A stretch of 64,000 nt of DNA from Clostridia bacterium. Lineage in GTDB: Bacteria; Bacillota; Clostridia; Oscillospirales; Acutalibacteraceae. How positions within the stretch are numbered: position 1 is the stretch's first letter; each line of letters begins with the position of its first letter. A model generated the notes under the pieces. The model saw only the letters and a list, made by a program, of their open reading frames with translations. It was not told where the DNA came from and did no database searches. Position numbers and translations under genes: made by a program. Where the stretch lies: positions 20,543 through 84,542 of the forward strand of contig JAFRJS010000043.1 of the NCBI GenBank assembly GCA_017432165.1. The letters are read 5' to 3'. Shown here in pieces: positions 9,580-18,520 of this stretch.

Positions 9580-9621
9580 AAAAAAGCACCTGCATAAACT
9601 TCTATGCAAGTGCTTTTATTA
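9580..9621. terminator. Bidirectional terminator
   Basis: A 14-position stem (AAAGCACCTGCATA against TATGCAAGTGCTTT, one mismatch) with a 6-base loop, A-rich on the left and T-rich on the right. It lies between convergent genes and can serve both. Confidence 0.85.
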
Positions 9622-9622
9622 T

Positions 9623-10495
9623 TTAGTCCCAACTCCAAAGTCCACCAAAGATCGGGAATACACCGGATTTCCCGTAATCTATTAATTTTATTTTTTTAAG
9701 GGTTTCCATATCCTCTTCGGAAATTAAAAAATCAAGATCCGCATTTGTTTTCATATGTTCAGGGTTATCAGTTTTTGGCAAAACAACCATACCAAGCTGC
9801 AAATCGTATTTTATGCAAATTTGTGCAACGGTTACGCCGTATTTTTTTGCAATATCATTCACTTCTTTGTTTTGCAGAATTTCGCCGTGAGCTATTGGAG
9901 AATAAGCTTCCATTAAAATATTTTTTTCTTTGCAATAATCAATAAGTTCAAATGGTGTATTGGAAATATGCGAAAGAACCTGATTTACCGCCGGACGAAT
10001 TTTGCAATCGGATAAAATATTTTCAATATCTTCTTCTAAAAAGTTAGAAACACCTATTGTTTTTACTTTTCCCTCCCGCACGGCATCTTCCATTGCGCGC
10101 CAAACTTCTTTATTTTCCTTAAAATATCTGTTTTCTGAGCGGTTAACCTCCACCCATGGCTGCGGGCTATGAATTATCATCATATCGATATAGTCAAGAC
10201 CCATTTTCTTTAAGCTTTCATCAATGGAAGCTTTTGCAGAACTGTATGATTTGTTTTCGGCAGCGACTTTGCTGTTTACGAAAATTTTTTCTCTCGGCAC
10301 ACCGCACGTACGAACTCCTTCGCCCACGCCGCGCTCATTTTCATATCCTTGAGCCGTATCAATATGACGATAACCTATTTTAACGGCCTGTCTAACCGAC
10401 TCGGCAACTTTGTCATCATCAATCATCCATGTCCCAAGTGCAATTTTTGGAATTCCCAATCCGTTGTTCATTTTGTACGTTTCGTTTAAAATCAT
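9623..10495 (-). CDS. Aldo/keto reductase (2,5-diketo-D-gluconate reductase-like)
   Basis: Cytosolic NADPH-dependent oxidoreductase of the AKR superfamily. It has the YRHIDTAQGYENE motif (catalytic Asp and Tyr), the catalytic Lys in NSKV, the His in MIIHSP, and the C-terminal LPKT cofactor loop. About 290 aa, normal for the family. An upstream ATG at 10513 precedes the ribosome site AAGAGG; the ATG at 10495 is correctly spaced. The natural substrate is not predictable. Single-gene unit ending in the shared terminator. Confidence 0.88.
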   Translation of the reverse strand: MILNETYKMNNGLGIPKIALGTWMIDDDKVAESVRQAVKIGYRHIDTAQGYENERGVGEGVRTCGVPREKIFVNSKVAAENKSYSSAKASIDESLKKMGLDYIDMMIIHSPQPWVEVNRSENRYFKENKEVWRAMEDAVREGKVKTIGVSNFLEEDIENILSDCKIRPAVNQVLSHISNTPFELIDYCKEKNILMEAYSPIAHGEILQNKEVNDIAKKYGVTVAQICIKYDLQLGMVVLPKTDNPEHMKTNADLDFLISEEDMETLKKIKLIDYGKSGVFPIFGGLWSWD

Positions 10496-10616
10496 ATTTT
10501 TACCTCTTTTCATTTTTTATAATTTATTATACCCGATGCACATATTGACAATACTATTTTTTAAATGTAAAATCAATATCAAATTTGTATAATATTAAAT
10601 GAAACGAGGACAAAAT

Positions 10617-10997
10617 ATGAAAAAAGAAAAAATTTTCAAGTACGCAAAAGAACATTTTGGCTCAGATCCGGAATATTTATGGGAAAACATTCCCGATTGC
10701 TGCATTTTAAGAAATAAATCAAACAGAAAATGGTACGCAGTACTTATGAAAGTTGAAAAAGAAAAATTAGGGCTACCGGGAAATGAAAAAATTTACGTTC
10801 TTAACGTAAAATGTAACCCTATAATGATTGGTTCTTTTACATCGCAAAAGGGATTTTTGCCTGCGTACCATATGAATAAAGAGCACTGGATAAGTATTAT
10901 TATTGAATCAGCCAAAGATAGCCAAATTCTTGATATGCTTCACGGAAGCTTCGACCTAATAAATAAAAAAGCCAAAACAAAAAAGCAGCCGTTTTAA
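10617..10997 (+). CDS. MmcQ/YjbR family protein
   Basis: A small (126 aa) protein of the MmcQ/YjbR fold, often described as DNA-binding-like but without a defined function. Recognised from the order of motifs: YPEYLWE-type N-terminus (here DPEYLWENIPD), KWYAVLMKV, VLNVKC, an AYHMNKEHWISI segment and a terminal SFDLI. The start is ATG 10617 after CGAGG; the ATG at 10599 precedes the ribosome site. Its stop codon lies within the terminator hairpin. Confidence 0.8.
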   Translation: MKKEKIFKYAKEHFGSDPEYLWENIPDCCILRNKSNRKWYAVLMKVEKEKLGLPGNEKIYVLNVKCNPIMIGSFTSQKGFLPAYHMNKEHWISIIIESAKDSQILDMLHGSFDLINKKAKTKKQPF

Positions 10998-11007
10998 GGG
11001 CTGCTTT
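10982..11007. terminator. Terminator overlapping the yjbR-like stop codon
   Basis: AAAGCAGCC and GGCTGCTTT flank an 8-base loop; the TAA stop of the gene is inside the loop. A- and T-rich flanks allow use in both directions. Confidence 0.75.
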
Positions 11008-11013
11008 AAAATT

Positions 11014-12546
11014 TTAAAAAAACTTTTTTAAATCTGAAATATCAAGTTCCGATTGCTTTGCAAAAAACGGGTTAATAAGCTTAAACATTGAGCGCAAATT
11101 GTTTTGAATGTAGCTTTCCGCATAAAGTATAAGCACAGGATCGTGAACACTCTTACGAAGGAGCATCCAGCCTTTTTGGTGTTTAAATTTAAATGTTACA
11201 CGAACGCCTTCTATGTTATCTTGTTCCAAAACAAGATTTTTATTATTGCTGCAATAATTTTTAAAACTATTTAAAATTTTAACTCCGGCATTATTTATAT
11301 TTCCTTCGTCAGCTTTTATAGGTAGCCTGATAGACACTTTTTCTTTGGCATTTACAAAGTTTTTTAAATAATCTTCCAAATTTTGATTTTTCTCTTTTAA
11401 TTTCACAAGCTCGGCTATGATTTTACACGCAAAATATGCGCCATCATCAATAAATTTATTTTCTTTAAATGCCGCATGGCCTGACGTTTCTATTGCAAGA
11501 GGGCAATTTTCGCCCTTTTCGTTTATTGTTTTAGCCATTGTTATCACATTGTGATATCCACGTTTGTACCTAAACTGCGTTCCACCAAATTTTTCTATAA
11601 ATTCTTTTAAATAATCGGAAGTTACCGAATCTGTTACTATTATTGAACCGGGATTTTCTTCCAATACCATTCTGGACGCAAGCGCTATTAATTTGTTGGC
11701 AGATATTTCTCGGCCGCTGCTATCCACAAAAGCCACTCTATCAACGTCTGTATCGAATATTATTCCCAAGTCTGCACCGTTTTCCTTCACAGCATTAACA
11801 ATAGACTTAATTGCATTTGGATCTTCGGGATTTGGTATGTGATTTGGGAACTTGCCGTCAGGATTAAGAAATTTACTACCTTTTGTGTTTGCTCCAAGAG
11901 GCGTCAAAACATCTTTTACAAAAAAGCCTCCTGCTCCATTTCCTGCATCAACCACTATTTTTAATCCGCTAAGTGGTCTTGTGTGGTTTTTTTTGCTATT
12001 TATTTTTTCTTTTATTAAACCTTTTAATTTTTCGCAGTAATGCTGCATTAAATCAACGGATCTTACGATTCCCTCTTTATTTAACGAAAATTCATTTTCC
12101 GTTTGAGCAATTTCCAAAATTTCATCTATATCTTCCTCAGAAAGTCCACCATCGGCAGTAAAAAATTTCAAACCATTTCGATCAGAAGGATGATGACTTG
12201 CAGTAATTTCAATAGAAGCAGTGCAAGAAAGCACGGAAGTGGCCATAAACATAGCGGGTGTGGAAGTAAGTGAGCAATCGTAAACGCTGATCCCCAAACT
12301 TCTTAAGGAATTTATTATCACATTTTTTATTCTAAGGGCGGACTCCCTGGAATCATGCCCCAAGGCAACGGTAATAGACGAATATTCAAGTTTTGTTTTT
12401 TTGGAAAGCCATTCCGCAAAAGCAAGCGAAATTTTTTCAATTACTTCATTTGTTAAAGTAACTTCTTCCCCTTTCGCCGTATCCGTTGCCACACCTCTTA
12501 TATCTGATCCGCTTTTTATTTTTCTCCATACGCTTTCTGCTATCAT
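11014..12546 (-). CDS. Phosphomannomutase/phosphoglucomutase family enzyme
   Basis: Alpha-D-phosphohexomutase that interconverts hexose 1- and 6-phosphates, feeding sugar nucleotides and wall precursors. The serine loop TASHHP (near residue 115), metal loop DTDVDRVAF (near 265), sugar-binding ETSGHAAF (near 355) and a C-terminal phosphate-binding domain are all present in order. At 510 aa it is a full-length member, closest in layout to bacterial PMM/PGM enzymes. GAAAGGAAG precedes ATG 12546. It stands alone between terminators. Confidence 0.9.
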   Translation of the reverse strand: MIAESVWRKIKSGSDIRGVATDTAKGEEVTLTNEVIEKISLAFAEWLSKKTKLEYSSITVALGHDSRESALRIKNVIINSLRSLGISVYDCSLTSTPAMFMATSVLSCTASIEITASHHPSDRNGLKFFTADGGLSEEDIDEILEIAQTENEFSLNKEGIVRSVDLMQHYCEKLKGLIKEKINSKKNHTRPLSGLKIVVDAGNGAGGFFVKDVLTPLGANTKGSKFLNPDGKFPNHIPNPEDPNAIKSIVNAVKENGADLGIIFDTDVDRVAFVDSSGREISANKLIALASRMVLEENPGSIIVTDSVTSDYLKEFIEKFGGTQFRYKRGYHNVITMAKTINEKGENCPLAIETSGHAAFKENKFIDDGAYFACKIIAELVKLKEKNQNLEDYLKNFVNAKEKVSIRLPIKADEGNINNAGVKILNSFKNYCSNNKNLVLEQDNIEGVRVTFKFKHQKGWMLLRKSVHDPVLILYAESYIQNNLRSMFKLINPFFAKQSELDISDLKKFF

Positions 12547-12619
12547 TAATTTTCTTCCTTTCTTTTTTGGCTTAATAAAATATATTACTTTTTAAATACT
12601 CATGATTATACCATATAAT

Positions 12620-12662
12620 AAATAAAAAATAAATATCCAATGATTTTATTCACCGGATATTT
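12620..12662 (-). terminator. Terminator of the GH25/LysM gene
   Basis: On the minus strand AAATATCC and GGATATTT enclose a 16-base loop, followed by ATTTTTT. It lies 9 bases beyond the stop of the GH25/LysM gene. Confidence 0.65.
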
Positions 12663-12670
12663 TTATTTTT

Positions 12671-13858
12671 TTATTTTTTCGGTATTTTTAAAATTTGACC
12701 CACCTGTAAATTGCCATTCGGTAAATTGTTTAAATTCATTATTTCCGAATATTTATTTCCGTCTCCAAACAGATTTTGAGCAATTTTCCAAAGTGTATCG
12801 CCTTGTTTTACCATATAAGTTCTATATTCCGGCTCCTGTACACTTGAATCGGATCCACCAGGATTTGATGCCGGTATTTTAAGTATCTGCCCCGGGTAAA
12901 TCATGTCATTCGTAAGGCCGTTTGCGTCCATAATTTCTTTGTATCTTGGGCCACCACCCAAATACTGTCTGGAAATACCCCAAAGCGTGTCGCCTGATTT
13001 AACTCTGTACAGCAAAGCATCATTACTATTACTATTTTCTCCGCTGATTACACGTGGAATTCTTAAAGTTTGCCCTGTAAATATCACAGACCGTGTTATT
13101 CCGTTTAAATCCATAAGTTTTTTATAGTCATCTTCGTTTCCGTAAACCCTTTTTGCTATGTTTCTTAAAGTATCGCCGTTTTGCACAGTATAAAACGAGC
13201 TGTCCGCTCCGTTGTTTTCTGCATCGGTACTGCCGGAATTCATTACTGAGTTACCATTAATTCTACTCCCTTGAAAATTAATGTAAGAAATATCCAAATT
13301 CACATTCCCCGATATCCCCCGTATAACTCCTCTGTTTGAATACTGCCAAATAGCAACATTTGGGTCAAGCGGAAGCCTTTCTGATACGTTACTGGTTAAA
13401 TCCGCCAGCCAAATCTTAGCATCTTCTAATTTGGACATATCAATGTAATTGTCAATCATTTCCTGGCTTACGTACAAAAGAACATCATACCCTGATTTTT
13501 TCAAAATATCAAAAAAAGAAATTATAATATTTGTAAAAAATTCTTTGCCTATGTTCATTGCTATTTCGCTTTCTATGTTAAGCGCCAAAGGATAAGAAAA
13601 TTTATACGGCCTAATTGTTTCTAAAAAGTGGTAAGCTTCCGACACGGCTTCATTTACATTTTGTGCGTTCGATTGATGATATGCTCCAACGGAAATATCC
13701 GTATCTTTAATATTATTCATATTGTTAATAAACTGGTCATCAACACCGGAAGAACCGTAAGTTGCGCGTATCATAGCAAAATCAATATTACTGAGTGCAA
13801 CATTTTTCCAGTTTATATTTCCTTGAATTTCTGAAACGTCAATCCCATTAAATGCCAT
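12671..13858 (-). CDS. GH25-type muramidase domain with three LysM repeats, active site altered
   Basis: N-terminal GH25 domain (about residues 1-195) starting GIDVSEIQGNINW, then three LysM peptidoglycan-binding repeats at about 225-270, 280-325 and 345-392, each with the GDTL core and ending in K/R-IP. No signal peptide, so release needs lysis or a non-classical route, as for phage endolysins. Compared with the second GH25 in this window (57217-58023), the catalytic DIE is NIE and the later VDLN is VNLD. Two of the four acidic positions known from Cpl-1-type lysozymes are therefore Asn. It may bind wall without cutting it, or cut slowly. Confidence 0.85.
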   Translation of the reverse strand: MAFNGIDVSEIQGNINWKNVALSNIDFAMIRATYGSSGVDDQFINNMNNIKDTDISVGAYHQSNAQNVNEAVSEAYHFLETIRPYKFSYPLALNIESEIAMNIGKEFFTNIIISFFDILKKSGYDVLLYVSQEMIDNYIDMSKLEDAKIWLADLTSNVSERLPLDPNVAIWQYSNRGVIRGISGNVNLDISYINFQGSRINGNSVMNSGSTDAENNGADSSFYTVQNGDTLRNIAKRVYGNEDDYKKLMDLNGITRSVIFTGQTLRIPRVISGENSNSNDALLYRVKSGDTLWGISRQYLGGGPRYKEIMDANGLTNDMIYPGQILKIPASNPGGSDSSVQEPEYRTYMVKQGDTLWKIAQNLFGDGNKYSEIMNLNNLPNGNLQVGQILKIPKK

Positions 13859-13987
13859 AAAATCACCCTTTATAAAAATGTTTATCTATCAAAAACTATC
13901 CTCCTTCGTTTTTAATTGTAAAAAATATTTAAATTTAAGTTTTAAACATCAAAAATACTGTTGAATTGTCCAATAGTTTTTTTGTTC

Positions 13988-14016
13988 TTGACATTCATGC
14001 CATTAAATGATATGCT
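13988..14016 (+). promoter_or_regulatory. Sigma-A-type promoter of the tRNA-Thr/tRNA-Tyr pair
   Basis: TTGACA at 13988-13993, 17 bases, then TATGCT at 14011-14016, about 26 bases upstream of the first tRNA. Confidence 0.75.
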
Positions 14017-14041
14017 AACTTATGGGGCAAATATACCATGT

Positions 14042-14117
14042 GCTGGTGTAGCTCAGTTGGTAGAGCAATTGATTTGTAATCAATAGGTCGGGGGTTCAAG
14101 TCCCTTCACCAGCTCCA
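14042..14117 (+). tRNA. tRNA-Thr (anticodon TGT)
   Basis: 76 bases with a perfect 7-bp acceptor (GCTGGTG/CACCAGC), D-arm GCTCAGTTGGTAGAGC, anticodon loop TTTGTAA on a 5-bp stem, T-loop TTCAAGT and encoded CCA. Reads ACA codons. Confidence 0.97.
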
Positions 14118-14133
14118 TTTAGTTTTTATTTAT

Positions 14134-14218
14134 GGGAGATTTCCCGAGCGGTCAAAGGGGGCAGACTGTAAATCTGTTGCGTTATGCTTCGGTGGTTCGA
14201 ATCCACCATCTCCCACCA
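14134..14218 (+). tRNA. tRNA-Tyr (anticodon GTA)
   Basis: 85 bases, class II with a long variable arm; acceptor GGGAGAT/ATCTCCC, anticodon loop CTGTAAA, T-loop TTCGAAT and encoded CCA. 16 bases after tRNA-Thr, same transcript. Confidence 0.97.
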
Positions 14219-14223
14219 TAAAA

Positions 14224-14250
14224 AGAGCCGAACGTATGTTCGGCTTTTTA
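14224..14250 (+). terminator. Terminator of the tRNA pair
   Basis: Perfect 8-bp stem AGCCGAAC/GTTCGGCT, loop GTAT, followed by a T-rich run. Confidence 0.9.
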
Positions 14251-14263
14251 TTTTTTAATTAAA

Positions 14264-14300
14264 AAATAAAAAGGCCTCAGACGTAAATTCCAAGACCTTT
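14264..14300 (-). terminator. Terminator of the small coiled-coil gene
   Basis: On the minus strand AAAGGTCT and AGGCCTTT (one G-T pair) enclose a loop and are followed by five T. Confidence 0.6.
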
Positions 14301-14328
14301 ATAAATACAATATGTACTCCAAAATTTA

Positions 14329-14676
14329 CTATTTTTTTATGCCAAAATAATTTTTGATATCTTCTTTGATATCATCTTTAGTTTTTAATTCTAATTCATT
14401 AAGAGGTTTTTCTTTAAAATATTTATCTATTTCTTCTTGTTTTTTACTTTGTTCTATTAACGAATTTTTTAATTTTTCAAATAAATTACATGCTTCAACA
14501 TAATATTTGCGCAAATCAGATGCATTACCCTTTTTTTTGGCATTTTGATATTTTCCCCTAAGATTTTCAAGTTCCTTGCACAATTTTCTAATTTTTCCCA
14601 CTTTCTTACTGGATTCATAGTAATCCTTTTCTAATTTAGATAAGTTCTTTTCATATTCTTCAAATAAATTCGGCAT
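14329..14676 (-). CDS. Small coiled-coil protein of unknown function (115 aa)
   Basis: Not recognised. Highly charged, Lys/Glu-rich, helical throughout with heptad-like spacing (about residues 5-80); no signal peptide or membrane helix. The ribosome site AAAGGAT leads to ATG 14676; two earlier in-frame ATGs overlap or precede that site. A near-perfect promoter lies about 55 bases upstream. The bases from the ribosome site through the fourth codon closely match those of another orphan at 47179-47592, suggesting a dispersed lineage-specific family. Confidence 0.7.
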   Translation of the reverse strand: MPNLFEEYEKNLSKLEKDYYESSKKVGKIRKLCKELENLRGKYQNAKKKGNASDLRKYYVEACNLFEKLKNSLIEQSKKQEEIDKYFKEKPLNELELKTKDDIKEDIKNYFGIKK

Positions 14677-14731
14677 AAAAATCATCCTTTCTGAATTTAA
14701 AAACATTAAACCATTTTTATGGTTTTAATTA

Positions 14732-14759
14732 ATTATACTATATAAATACATATTGTCAA
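14732..14759 (-). promoter_or_regulatory. Consensus sigma-A promoter of the coiled-coil gene
   Basis: On the minus strand TTGACA (14754-14759), 16 bases, TATAAT (14732-14737). Both boxes match the consensus exactly. Confidence 0.8.
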
Positions 14760-14850
14760 GTGCGTTTTATAAGTTTTATATAATTTTAACCAAAAAAATA
14801 AAAGAGCAAAATTTTCATTCTGCCCAATTTCATGTTTTTTGGTTTAATAA

Positions 14851-15846
14851 TTAATAGGTATTAAAAATTTCTTGGATTTCTTTGATGTCTTTTGTTTTTG
14901 TCAGCGCCAACATAAGGAGTATCCTGGATTTTTGTGGAGTAAGGCTATTGGAGTATACGCCTTGCTTAAAGATTTCTTTATTATTGTAAGTTACGAGGCC
15001 ATTACCAACTCTAGAGCTGCGAACTACTACCGTGCCGGAATTAATCATTTCTTCTATTGCATCATTCCATTTTGTGCTTGCACCACCGCAACCCGCACCG
15101 CCGAGAACGATGCCTTCCGCAATTTTCGACAAATGTTTTAAACTTTCCTCGCTGCGACCCAAATAATAATTTATCACTTCCACGTTCGGGAGTTTCATAT
15201 CTTTGGAAACTTTAAATTCACTGTTTATTGTGTGTTTTTTTATTGAATGATTATAAAAATACGCTTTATCGTCACGCATATAGCCAAACGAACCCATATC
15301 TTTTTGATTGAAAGCATCTGTTTTAAATGTATTTACTTTTATAACGTCCCTTGCGCCGTAAATTGCATCAGAAAATACCACCAAAACACCTTTACCTTCG
15401 GCCTCAGGGCTTCTTGCAAGGGCAACGGCCTGATATAAATTAAAAGGCCCGTCCGCACTTATCGCCGTACTCGGGCGCATCGAACCGGTAAGCACTATCG
15501 GTTTATTTGTATGAACGGTTAAATTCAAAAAATATGCCGTTTCTTCCAGTGTGTCTGAACCATGAGTAATTACAAAACCGTCAATATCATCTTTTGCGGC
15601 CATTTCTTCTATATAACATGCCATGTTTACTAATTTTTCTATATCCATATCGCAACTATCAACATTATAAAGCTCCACCGCTTTTATGTTTGCCAATTTT
15701 TCTATATTAGGAACATTTTTTATAATATTATCAACCTTTATCTGTGCGGAATCATATCCAGATGTTTTACCATCGATACCCACACCAGCAATAGTACCAC
15801 CTGTTCCTATTACCAGTATGTTCTTTTTATTGTTTAATTTATCCAT
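14851..15846 (-). CDS. ansA: L-asparaginase
   Basis: Hydrolyses asparagine to aspartate and ammonia. Both catalytic Thr motifs are visible: GTGGTIAG near residue 17 and the second centred on ITHGSDTLEET near residue 100; VLTGSMRP and GVLVVFSD also fit. There is no signal peptide, so it acts in the cytosol. About 331 aa from ATG 15846, preceded by AGGGGAAGG; the ATG at 15864 lies before that site. No partner genes adjoin it. Confidence 0.92.
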   Translation of the reverse strand: MDKLNNKKNILVIGTGGTIAGVGIDGKTSGYDSAQIKVDNIIKNVPNIEKLANIKAVELYNVDSCDMDIEKLVNMACYIEEMAAKDDIDGFVITHGSDTLEETAYFLNLTVHTNKPIVLTGSMRPSTAISADGPFNLYQAVALARSPEAEGKGVLVVFSDAIYGARDVIKVNTFKTDAFNQKDMGSFGYMRDDKAYFYNHSIKKHTINSEFKVSKDMKLPNVEVINYYLGRSEESLKHLSKIAEGIVLGGAGCGGASTKWNDAIEEMINSGTVVVRSSRVGNGLVTYNNKEIFKQGVYSNSLTPQKSRILLMLALTKTKDIKEIQEIFNTY

Positions 15847-16114
15847 AAACCTTCCCCTTGCCATTAACTTTTGATTATAAATATTACTATAATTAGTATA
15901 TTACAACAAAATAAGAATTATTTCAATATAAAAATAGACCAATTATTTTTGTGAATTATTACTTTTAAAGTGTTTAAAAATCCCAAAAAATATTTTTTTG
16001 ATTTTTATAAAAAATTATATTAAATAGTGGTATAATATTTTAAGGAATATATTTTATAAGAAATAAAATCATATACTTTATTATACAATATAAATTTTAT
16101 GAGGTGGATTTTTT

Positions 16115-17188
16115 ATGTCTAAGCTTAATATAGGTATAATTTGCGGAGGAAACTCCTCCGAACACAAAATTTCATTATCTTCGGCAGAAACAATTTCTAA
16201 ATTTATTTCCGATGAAAAATACAATGTTTATTACATAGGTATTACAAAAAGCGGGGAATGGTACTTACTGGGCGACAGAAAATACATTTTGAACGATTCT
16301 GACTGGGAAACAAACCCGAATAATAAACCCGCCATAATTTCACCGGATACAAGCACAAAAGGAATAATTATAAAAAATAAAAACGAAATAGTTACCATTA
16401 AACTTGATGCTGTTATCCCCGTTCTTCACGGAAAAAACGGCGAAGACGGTTCCATTCAAGGTTTACTTCAGCTTTCCGGAATACCTGTGGTCGGATGTGA
16501 CATGACGTCTTCCGCAGCGTGTATGGATAAAGTTATAACCAACACCATGCTTTCGTTTAACAAAATAGAAAAAGCAAAATTTCATTGGTTTACCAAGTAC
16601 GACTTTGAAAAAAATCCCGAAAAATGCGTGGAAGAAACGGAACTTGCTTTAAAAAAATACCCAATGTTCGTAAAGCCGTCAAAAGCCGGATCTTCGGTTG
16701 GAATTTCAAAAGCAAAAAACAAAGATGAGCTTATAAAAGCAATAAAAATTGCAGCAAAAGAAGATGAAAAAATATTAATAGAAGAAGCAATTGTAGGCAA
16801 AGAAGTAGAGTGTGCCGTTTTGGGGAACGACGAACTTATTGCTTCTGTAGTTGGAGAAATTTCGCCCTCAGGCGATTTTTACGACTATGATTCAAAATAT
16901 ATTTCCGAAGATTCCGGGCTACATATTCCTGCCAGAATAAGCGAAAAAACCGCAAAAGAAATCCAGAAAATTGCCAAAAAAGCCTTTAAAATAATGGGAT
17001 GTAAGGGACTTTCGAGAGTGGATTTTTTTGTAGAAAACGAAACAAACAGAATTCTATTAAACGAAATAAACACCTTCCCGGGATTTACGGAAATCAGTAT
17101 GTACCCCAAGTTAATAGAAAAATCGGGATACCCGCTTCCAAAACTCATTGACAAATTAATCGAGCTTGCCATAAAAAAAGAATTATAA
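16115..17188 (+). CDS. ddl: D-alanine--D-alanine ligase
   Basis: ATP-grasp enzyme making D-Ala-D-Ala for MurF. The N-terminal GGNSSEHKISLSS, the loop VLHGKNGEDGSIQGLL, VKPSKAGSSVGISK in the ATP-grasp domain and the metal-binding LLNEINTFPGFT near the end are all present. 357 aa, normal. GAGGTGG precedes ATG 16115. First gene of a plus-strand run with murI, ywiB-like and argS; together with murE and murF in this window it supplies peptidoglycan precursors. Confidence 0.95.
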   Translation: MSKLNIGIICGGNSSEHKISLSSAETISKFISDEKYNVYYIGITKSGEWYLLGDRKYILNDSDWETNPNNKPAIISPDTSTKGIIIKNKNEIVTIKLDAVIPVLHGKNGEDGSIQGLLQLSGIPVVGCDMTSSAACMDKVITNTMLSFNKIEKAKFHWFTKYDFEKNPEKCVEETELALKKYPMFVKPSKAGSSVGISKAKNKDELIKAIKIAAKEDEKILIEEAIVGKEVECAVLGNDELIASVVGEISPSGDFYDYDSKYISEDSGLHIPARISEKTAKEIQKIAKKAFKIMGCKGLSRVDFFVENETNRILLNEINTFPGFTEISMYPKLIEKSGYPLPKLIDKLIELAIKKEL

Positions 17189-17219
17189 ACTTATATAAAT
17201 CAAAAAGTGATGTGATAAC

Positions 17220-18047
17220 TTGGAAAACAATTTAAAAAACGAAAAAAACAAACCAATAGGTATATTTGATTCCGGTTTGGGTGGGCTTACTGCCGTAAAA
17301 GCTATTAAAAGTTTGCTTCCTCATGAAGATATAATTTACTTTGGCGACACCGGAAGAACGCCATACGGTACAAAAAGCGAAAAAACAATTATATCTTACG
17401 CAAATCAAAACATCAATTTTTTAAAATCAAAAAATGTAAAAATGATTGTTTCTGCCTGCGGCACAGTAAGTTCACATATTAATAAATTAGACAATCCCGA
17501 ATTGGTAACAGGGGTTATTGAGCCCTCTTGCCAAGCTGCAGTAAAGCTTACAAAAAATTATAAAATAGGAGTAATAGGAACCTCGGCAACCATAAAAAGC
17601 GGAGCTTACACAAATGCACTAAACAAAATATGTCCGAGAGCAAAAATAATCAGCCAAGATTGCCCACTGCTTGCGTCGCTTATTGAAAACGGATTTATAG
17701 ATAAATCCAGCGAAATACTTTTAAAAACAGTAAACACTTACATGAAAAAATTTATAAAAGAAAAGGTAGACACTTTAATTTTGGGCTGCACTCATTACCC
17801 AATTATAAAAGACGTTATAAATGATGTTTTGGGCGGACATGTTAATCTAATAAATTCAGGGGAAGAAACCGCTAAATTTATTAAAAAATATCTGAAAGAA
17901 AAAAACATGCTCTCCGAAAAAAACAGCCTGGGTATTTATAACTTCTTTGTAAGCGATAAATTAAACGATTTTTCCGAGAGGGCTAAAATGTTTTTGGGCT
18001 ATGACATTCAAAACTGCACTCAAATAATAAATATAAACGAATACTGA
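17220..18047 (+). CDS. murI: Glutamate racemase
   Basis: Interconverts L- and D-glutamate for peptidoglycan. It starts at TTG 17220. The N-terminal IGIFDSGLGGLTAVKAI and YFGDTGRTPYGTKS motifs are typical. The first catalytic Cys is in SACGTVSS, where most homologues read ACNTAS, so the neighbouring Asn is Gly. The second Cys motif LGCTHYP is intact. 275 aa. It lies 31 bases after ddl, consistent with a wall-precursor operon. Confidence 0.92.
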   Translation: MENNLKNEKNKPIGIFDSGLGGLTAVKAIKSLLPHEDIIYFGDTGRTPYGTKSEKTIISYANQNINFLKSKNVKMIVSACGTVSSHINKLDNPELVTGVIEPSCQAAVKLTKNYKIGVIGTSATIKSGAYTNALNKICPRAKIISQDCPLLASLIENGFIDKSSEILLKTVNTYMKKFIKEKVDTLILGCTHYPIIKDVINDVLGGHVNLINSGEETAKFIKKYLKEKNMLSEKNSLGIYNFFVSDKLNDFSERAKMFLGYDIQNCTQIININEY

Positions 18048-18061
18048 TTTTAAAAAAGGAG

Positions 18062-18505
18062 ATGAAAGACATAAAAGAAAATTATTTAATCGAAATTACC
18101 TCTACATATAAAGTAGAAGACAACAAAGAAACTTTAAACATAAAAACAACAGGAACATTTAAGGAAAAAGAAGGGAAAAAATACATAATATACAAAGAAT
18201 ACAGCGACACTAACCCAAATAAATTCAAAACATGTATATTAAAAATTGAGAATAACAACAAAAAAATTACCCTAATAAAAAATGGGAATGTTCAAACAAA
18301 GCTCGTCCTTGAAAAAGGAAAACGTATACACAGCCCCTACCCCACGGAATTTGGCGCTATTATGATGGGTATATTTACAGATTTTATAGAATTTAGCAGC
18401 TTTGAAAACGAAGCACAGCTTAATTTAAAATATTCAATTGACGTAAATTCTGAATTTGTTAGCACAAACAATATAAAAATTCATGCAGTAAAAAAGGATA
18501 ATTAA
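18062..18505 (+). CDS. DUF1934 (YwiB-like) beta-barrel protein
   Basis: A 147-aa protein matching the DUF1934/YwiB family, a calycin-like barrel of unknown role that commonly precedes argS, as here. Marks are alternating strands, the YTEYSDT-like KEYSDTNP, and NLKYSIDVNSEFVSTNNIKI near the end. The ribosome site AAAAAAGGAG directly abuts ATG 18062, leaving essentially no spacing. No other standard start codon lies close; an ATA four codons in has normal spacing. The start is therefore uncertain by a few residues. Confidence 0.8.
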   Translation: MKDIKENYLIEITSTYKVEDNKETLNIKTTGTFKEKEGKKYIIYKEYSDTNPNKFKTCILKIENNNKKITLIKNGNVQTKLVLEKGKRIHSPYPTEFGAIMMGIFTDFIEFSSFENEAQLNLKYSIDVNSEFVSTNNIKIHAVKKDN

Positions 18506-18520
18506 AAGAAGGTGGAAAAT

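Noticed and set aside
17220..17480. MurI Cys motif ACGTVSS instead of ACNTAS as a sign of inactivity
   Set aside because: Both catalytic Cys residues are present and the rest of the enzyme is typical; I treat it as a subfamily variant, not a broken gene.
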